DNA of 64,000 nt from Corbicula japonica (taxonomy: Eukaryota > Mollusca > Bivalvia > Venerida > Cyrenidae). The DNA is taken from positions 1,860,001 to 1,924,000 of the forward strand of contig JAZAYU010000013.1 of assembly GCA_038501625.1 (NCBI GenBank), written 5' to 3'. Position numbers and translations under genes: made by a program. How positions within the stretch are numbered: position 1 is the first letter of the stretch; the number at the start of each line of letters is the position of its first letter. Shown one piece after another: positions 57,549 through 64,000 of the stretch. The notes under the pieces were generated by a model. It did not search any database. It was given only the letters and a program-made list of their open reading frames with translations, and was not told the DNA's origin.

Positions 57549-59619
57549 AATGGTATTTGTTTGCCAAGTCCGCAAACAGCAATAAAGTTTCAACGGGGCT
57601 CTATGTACAGACCATTATGTACACATATACAATGTCTTCCGGAAGCTACGAAATAGGATAGTGGTAACGGGTGAAAGAGACGGCGCCTTCATGGCTTCAT
57701 GGCTTGCTGATGGTAAATGGACAGGATGATTTGACAAAACGATATGGCAAACGGTAAATAACTCTTTATTCCACTATATTTCATATATACACAATTGATG
57801 CCATCTTTTACAAAAGATACTGTCAACATACATGCAACTATTATAATACAAACGCTGCCTTTTAAATACATGATAAAATGTATCTGTAGAAGAGTACATG
57901 GGTTGAAATTTAGTTACAAGTATTTTATAGAAACAATCATTACTTCTGCGACGTCGACATTACAAATAGTGGGGCTTCAGCAAAACAGTAAGGCCAAAGA
58001 TTAAACTCAATGCCCAAATACGAATTTCGTTATTCCGCACTATAATTTTGTCGCTCTTCGTTTGTCATTCGCCTCGCCAGCAAGACCTGTCTACTGGATA
58101 TTTATTTGTTCAAATATATACTAAATAAAAATAATATGTACATAGGGGGACATTTAGAAAACAAAATTAACAGATAATTGCATTGAAAACTCGTCATTCA
58201 GCAATACTGACTGGAATGGAAACTCATTGCTCTTTCTCCTGTGCAATGTGTTGTCTTATTCAGGCGTCAATTTTCTGAATAGACACTCAAACCAAGTAGT
58301 ACACTCATTACCCCCCAAAAAAATCGTTCCTGTAGCGAAATAATTTGACAAAAAAGTTTAAACAATTACTTGAATAGGTTAAGTGTCATTGCATGAGAAC
58401 TTATATATTTCGGGTTCTGTAGCCGGCCATTATCTCCATGCTTTATGAAAAAAGTATGTTGCCTCGCCTTCTTGAAGGTCTACTTTCAAACGCTACATCT
58501 ATACAGAAAAGATACTAGTACACAAACATACAAAAAATGGATGCATCTTATCTGTAAGATAAGTCAAATTATTTGTGAAGAAAAAAAGTACTGTTTATTA
58601 TGAGTGACCAAAAAAGTCCAAACTTGAGAGAAAAGGCAACAATTTAGAGTAAACGTTGATTTTTATGATCTTGGGTTATTTTTATGTTCAAATTGTAGAT
58701 TATTTGTGGTCTGGAATTCGAAATTTTGTTTTATATAAAGCTAACTATTCATAGTTGTGTCTTGCTAAATTTATATTTTTGAGGATATTTTATAAAATGC
58801 AGCATCTTAGAATTTCAAAATTATGTGCGTTTCTAAAACCTAAAACATCCTGAATATTTCAAACCAAAGTTATGGGTTGCCATACAAAAGAAGTTGTAAA
58901 TAACAAAGCTGGAACATAATTATTTACACTTTTTTGTTAGAAGTGATCAATGACTTTTGATCAAAATTTACAATTCCATTTAAACACTTTAAAACAATTT
59001 ACATGTACTAAAGTAATAAGATGGAATGAAACAGAAAATATGCCAGGCTATATGTTCTTGTTTTTTCTTAGATTAATAACCCGTTATATATCGTATTTCT
59101 GATTCCAGTAATTATTTTGGGTACATGCGCAATGATGTCGTGGTGCATGTAGGCACTTAAAGCCAATGGTCGATTATGAATTCAGAATGATGTTGATCAA
59201 TGAAAGGTGTTTCACTCATCCTCGTCGAACTTTCTCTAGGCGGGATCATTCACTGGGGGACTTTACCCAGCCGGATTGTCATAGATCGGGGCAGAATGTA
59301 GACCTAAACAAATACCACCATCGCATTTCTCTCAGTTCTTTGATCACAACTCGCTGATCTCCATTTATTCTGGTAGAGTTATTAAAATAATAACACTCGT
59401 GTTATATCGTACTGTTTTGTGCTTCTTCAGAATTTAATTACGACAAAATAGGACTGAACTCACGAATGAATTAATTGTCTCTATCGCCGATGCTCACGAT
59501 CAGGGGTCGAATTCTCAACAACTATTACAAATTTTTCAAGACAGTTCAGACCTGTGTAGCTCCAAATATAAACAGTTAAAGCATTAGCATATTCACAAGA
59601 TTTGTTGAGTTCGGCTTGG
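57549..59619. other. Intergenic, no gene seen
   Basis: AT-rich. Short frames on both strands lack any recognisable domain or splice support. Confidence 0.5.
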
Positions 59620-60365
59620 TTACAAGTTTCCTAGGTCTCTCTTCTCCGTGTCCGTACAGTTGCCCGTGTGCACCGCCGTGATCAGATTAAAGTTTCCGAT
59701 TCTGAAATCATGGAAATATGTATATATTATGTGTTATCCTTCATATATTCTGCTTTTTGTTATCATTGTTTTATTGTTATCATCTCTATCACCATGATCA
59801 ACAACAGAACTATTTATAACTTCATTTTTATATTTTAACCGAAAAGGTTTAACTTTTATTCCATTCGATGCAAATGTTCGTTGATTACCAAATTTGCAGT
59901 CGAAATGAGGGAGAAAAATAATCAAAGACGACACGCACGTAAATTGTACTGTCGCTTCTGCTTCTAAAAAGAAGTGATTCTAAAAAGACGTACGATAAAT
60001 TTGAGCAAATTTGTTTTTCTTCTGTTTAGAAGCACAACTAAGAAAAAACTCGTTTCGTATAGAACATGTATTATTTTTTAGTTTCTCAATTGGTAATTTT
60101 TTTTCTGCTCTTCCAAAATGTCGTATAATGTGTATACGTCTTCTTTCATGTACAGCGACGAAGTGGGTTCATGTTATGAGTTCGAACACTTACTCGCAGC
60201 TGTTACGATGGTTTGTCTTGTTAAGATGACACGTGTTATTGTAAGTTTGTCCGTCTGAGCCGCAGATCTCCACGTGGTCAATATCGTCCAGCCCCTCACA
60301 GGTTATCTTCTGTTCGCAGTTAAACAAAAATCGCTTGACTCTTAAGTCAGGCATTGACAAATTTT
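59620..60365 (-). CDS. Kazal-type protein paralogue, 5' exon missing
   Basis: Two exons, 60365-60194 and 59701-59620, give 83 residues. The first carries FNCEQKITCEGLDD and EICGSDGQTYNNTC; the second IGNFNLITAVHTGNC and a tail ending RDLGNL. All six cysteines align with the 52799-53600 gene, the intron sits at the same point after cysteine 5, and the IGNF start of the last exon is shared, so they are paralogues. The loop between cysteines 2 and 3 has 11 residues. Exon 1 here starts in phase 1 after a TTTTTTCAG acceptor, so a signal-peptide exon is expected upstream. None is visible to 60767; it may lie in the N gap. Confidence 0.82.
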
Positions 60366-60583
60366 CTGAAAAAACAAAGTGTGTTGGTTTTAGTTTAACT
60401 ACACACAGACAAATATTGTGTGCAACCGTTAGGACGACATACGGCAATTATTTGAAAACATAAACATTTAGCAATATTTCTATACAATTAATTGAATAGC
60501 TGTACAAAGTTTGCATACAAATTTTTCAATTAATTTGTCTGAATAACGTAGCATTTTCCATATCTTTTTAAATAAAAATTTGT

Positions 60584-60767
60584 ACTAGAACTTGTTGTTC
60601 CGAGGAACGCGTGTCGCCTGCTTGCAAAAAGTTTAAATGTGGGCTTCTGTTTTATCCTTTATGATAAAAAGATGAAATTCAAGTTGCATTGCATTACTAC
60701 AAAATTACCGATTAAATTATAATTGACCAGGGTCATATAGACCTTGAGCTGCCAATAGACCCCCCTC
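60584..60767. mobile_element. Left end of a tandem-core-like element, cut by gap
   Basis: ACTAGAACTT, then hairpin GTTCC-GA-GGAAC, then GCGTGTCGCCTGC: the same left-end plan as families A-E, especially E. A GACCAGGGTCATATAGACC phrase follows and the sequence ends at the gap. Confidence 0.55.
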
Positions 60768-61267
60768 NNNNNNNNNNNNNNNNNNNNNNNNNNNNNNNNN
60801 NNNNNNNNNNNNNNNNNNNNNNNNNNNNNNNNNNNNNNNNNNNNNNNNNNNNNNNNNNNNNNNNNNNNNNNNNNNNNNNNNNNNNNNNNNNNNNNNNNNN
60901 NNNNNNNNNNNNNNNNNNNNNNNNNNNNNNNNNNNNNNNNNNNNNNNNNNNNNNNNNNNNNNNNNNNNNNNNNNNNNNNNNNNNNNNNNNNNNNNNNNNN
61001 NNNNNNNNNNNNNNNNNNNNNNNNNNNNNNNNNNNNNNNNNNNNNNNNNNNNNNNNNNNNNNNNNNNNNNNNNNNNNNNNNNNNNNNNNNNNNNNNNNNN
61101 NNNNNNNNNNNNNNNNNNNNNNNNNNNNNNNNNNNNNNNNNNNNNNNNNNNNNNNNNNNNNNNNNNNNNNNNNNNNNNNNNNNNNNNNNNNNNNNNNNNN
61201 NNNNNNNNNNNNNNNNNNNNNNNNNNNNNNNNNNNNNNNNNNNNNNNNNNNNNNNNNNNNNNNNNNN
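60768..61267. other. Assembly gap, 500 N
   Basis: Exactly 500 undefined bases, probably a fixed-size placeholder. Any reading frame reported across it is meaningless. Confidence 1.
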
Positions 61268-64000
61268 ATAATTTTCACTATGCGTTTTGTCATTGTAATA
61301 TCATCTGCACTTTCCAAAATTGAAACATTAGCACTGTGTTTGCTGAACAGCTCTACATCATTATGTTCGAGTCCTCGCTTGCACGCAGTTGGTCCTCTTA
61401 TAACTAGGGATAACAAACTCAAACACACACAACATACACGCACACACGCGTTGTTCTTTTTTTCTGGAATTTGTTCAAAAAGCTCAAGTTTTCACCACAG
61501 AACCAGGCCAGACTACCAGGTGTCCATTGCGTCTGTGCAGTTACCACCATGGGCAACAGCGACAGGATTGAAGTTTCCAATTCTGAAATAACACATGTTA
61601 GATTATAGTTTTTTTAATTTTTCTTCAATCAAATATCTTGAAAAAAATTGTGCACATGTATGAGAGCAAAAGTGCAATATAAATTCAATAAATGATGCAC
61701 CCTGTGCATTCTGTATAGAGTTTCGTATTTTGAAGCTTTATGAAACTGATGACATGAATAATTGTAGAATTGCACAATTTTAAATAAATTGCTTCAATTT
61801 TCAAACTTAATAGTAGTATAATACTGGGTAATAAAATTTTAGCAAGTGGATTGACACAAAAAACGGTTTGCAAAACTGTGACCGCAACACGACAGTCTAA
61901 GAATATATCACCTACTTGCAATATCTGCGTTGATTCTCTTTTGTTATATGGCATGCACTGTCGTATGTGTGGCCGTCCGTCCCACAAACTGGCTCCCAAT
62001 CCGTGTCATTGTTTCTGTCGTTTCTGTCAGTACAGTTGATTTTCTCTTCACAATCCACGGTCAGGAACATCCTCTTGTCCGGCATACACATGTAACCTAG
62101 CAATTACAGAAAAGAGAAACTTCTTATCAAAATTGTTGTTTTATTTATTTTTATTCATCTTTTCATTGCAAATTTTTAACAGCTTCAACGATGTTTTTAA
62201 TCCTTTTTTATTTAAGTCAACGACTTCCATTACAAGAAAATAGTGCTATTTAATAAAAAGTTATATACCTGCTATAACACAAAAGCAGATTCCATAAACA
62301 ATGCAGATGGATTGCATCTCGGCTATCTAAAAGTGTACGTTTAAAAACAATGATACCGGTTAAAATGGCCTTAGTTCCGAACCAAGTCACTTGTTCGTTT
62401 ACCGACATTAAAATTTTCGACGACTTTTATCTTTGAACTTTGTGCTAAATATGACTTTTTCCTTTCCAATTGACGTCAATTGTCCCCTATTTACATCAAT
62501 GCCTTCGTCAATGACCCCAAAGCGATATAACAATTATTTCATTCTGTCACTTGTTGACCCCACTAAAGCCGAAGAGCGTCTGCAATTGTCACAGAAAGTA
62601 CACTCACATTTCATTTTACTCGATTTTCTCGATTTAAGTTCAAATAATAAAATTATTATCCAATCATAACAGGCTCACAACTTACTTTGCTCCTCAAAAG
62701 CTTCCGGGTCTCTTTTAAATACCTGACTAAATTATTAGAGCTTGCATCTTGCATACCCAACTCCGATTATACCTTGCTCTTATTTTATAATGAAGGGAAA
62801 AAGAAACCATACTTCCAGAGGCTGTGATGGAATATTTTGCGAAAATGCTTTCACTTTTGTTAGAAAACGAAAATTTCTTTAATTTCTTGTTTCTACTCCA
62901 CAGATTGACAGTTTCAATCTAAAAAATAATTTTCGGAAGTACCTTCAACCCCCCTTTTCTCTTTTTAAAAATATTGTATGATGCAGAAAATGCGCTTAAT
63001 CTGGACATCATTTATGGTGGCTGATTTATGCCATTTCTTCTTTTTATTTCGCCGCGAAATAACACCAAGCACCAAGACCAAAATAATTTTCGTAAAACAA
63101 TCCCAATTTATTTTCCGTTTAAAAATATTGCATGGCCCATAAAATGCGCTTTATCCGGACATCATATATGGTGGCTGACTTTTTGCCATTGTTGTTGTTG
63201 TTGTTTTTTTCGTTATGTCGCCGCGAAATAACACCAAACAAAAAGACCAAATAACAAAAATACCGCCACACGAATGACGAAATAACGAACTACCGCCAAG
63301 CGAAAAGACGAAATAACAAAAAATAACTCGCGAAAGGACAAAATAACGAAAAAAGACACGCGAAGTAAACTAAAAATGCTACTTTTTTGTGAATAAAAAC
63401 ACGAAAAGTCGCCATGCGAAAACGCAAATAAAACAAAATTGAGTTTTCTCTTGCTTCGCCTGGCGTTTTGTGGTTATTTGGCTTTGAGTTATTTTGCTTT
63501 GCACGGCATTATTTCATTATTTCTAGCGTTTTTTTTTGACGTTATTTTGCAATCTCTATCCAGAGTTGTCGCTCTTTAACTCGCTTTACGAGACTGCAAG
63601 GAACGACAAAAAGGCGTCAAACGACAACTCTGTAAGGTGATTGGTTATTTTGCTTGGGGTCCTTTCGCTGTTTTTGTCTTTTCTCCTTTCGGTTGACATG
63701 GGCAGAAAGAACGCACCAGTAAATGAACACATGTGTAAAAAACAACTTATATTACTTTTATCTTTTGTTTTTGACGATTTGCAAAACTGTCATTCCAAAA
63801 TAATATGTATTCCATAATTGCAAATGAATGATGTCGTTTACATTGTTGCGCATGTCAACCAAACAAAAAAAAAACAACAACAAAATACAAATGTAACGCC
63901 AAGAGATTAAACGCCAGGCGAAATAACGACAAAACGCCACACGAAGTAACGAAGTTATTACAGGCGATATACCAAACTAGGGGCCTAACACCAGGCGAAA
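61268..64000. repeat. Large duplicated segment, right copy
   Basis: Near-identical to 52554-55302 (offset 8714 at the left end), running to the window edge. It begins directly at the gap. Confidence 0.95.
61513..62317 (-). CDS. Small secreted Kazal-type protein, copy 2
   Basis: Exons 62317-62269, 62096-61916 and 61582-61513 have the same lengths, phases and splice sites as copy 1. The 99-residue protein differs from copy 1 in one residue that I can find, ending TDAMDTW instead of TDAMDSW. Introns and flanks are also nearly identical. It is either a very recent tandem gene duplicate or the other allele placed in the same scaffold; position against the 500-N gap favours the latter. Confidence 0.85.

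Noticed and set aside
60733..61443. 236-codon minus-strand frame
   Set aside because: Most of it is the 500-N gap.

Overview
This window is nuclear DNA of an animal. The most likely source is a bivalve mollusc: introns are long and full of repeats, the tandem-core repeats carry the GACCTTGACC and AAGTTATG phrases familiar from bivalve genomes, and the genes are animal genes with ordinary GT-AG splicing. The species cannot be fixed from the sequence. There is no prokaryotic operon, CRISPR array, tRNA or rRNA that I can see. Every real gene lies on the minus strand.

Layout. (1) 567-20098: the 5' part of SMG9, a nonsense-mediated decay factor. Six coding exons give 228 residues, ending after the P-loop region; the 3' part lies beyond base 1. 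Its introns hold most of the mobile DNA, including a 10.1-kb intron (679-10826) filled with nested elements. (2) 20099-30064: gene-poor intergenic DNA with a 4.2-kb element bounded by 550-bp inverted repeats and an 85-bp tandem repeat. (3) 30065-50959: a complete 18-exon acetoacetyl-CoA synthetase gene (AACS, 666 residues). I assembled it exon by exon with all splice phases agreeing; one intron uses a GC donor. (4) 52799-62317: a cluster of small secreted Kazal-type proteins. There is one complete three-exon gene, a diverged paralogue lacking its signal-peptide exon, and a near-identical second copy of the first gene after a 500-N gap. That second copy may be an uncollapsed haplotype.

The most striking content is not the genes. 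At least six repeat families share one plan: a short hairpin near the left end, a short inverted terminal repeat, a core of tandem monomers (about 135-165 bp), then a hairpin and the matching terminal repeat. Their monomers appear to share a skeleton, as if derived from one ancestral unit. Several DNA transposon-like elements can be bounded exactly by target duplications and, in two cases, by an empty site elsewhere in the window. Three elements with quite different ends (TGA-flanked GGCC ends, TA-flanked CAGTACA ends, TA-flanked CYGTCATCG ends) share the same internal module, which suggests exchange of ends around a common interior.

The genes are not known to work together: SMG9 acts in mRNA surveillance, AACS in cytosolic ketone-body use for lipid synthesis, and the Kazal proteins are predicted to be secreted. 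Exon structures were derived by reading splice sites and frames by eye; no database search was run.
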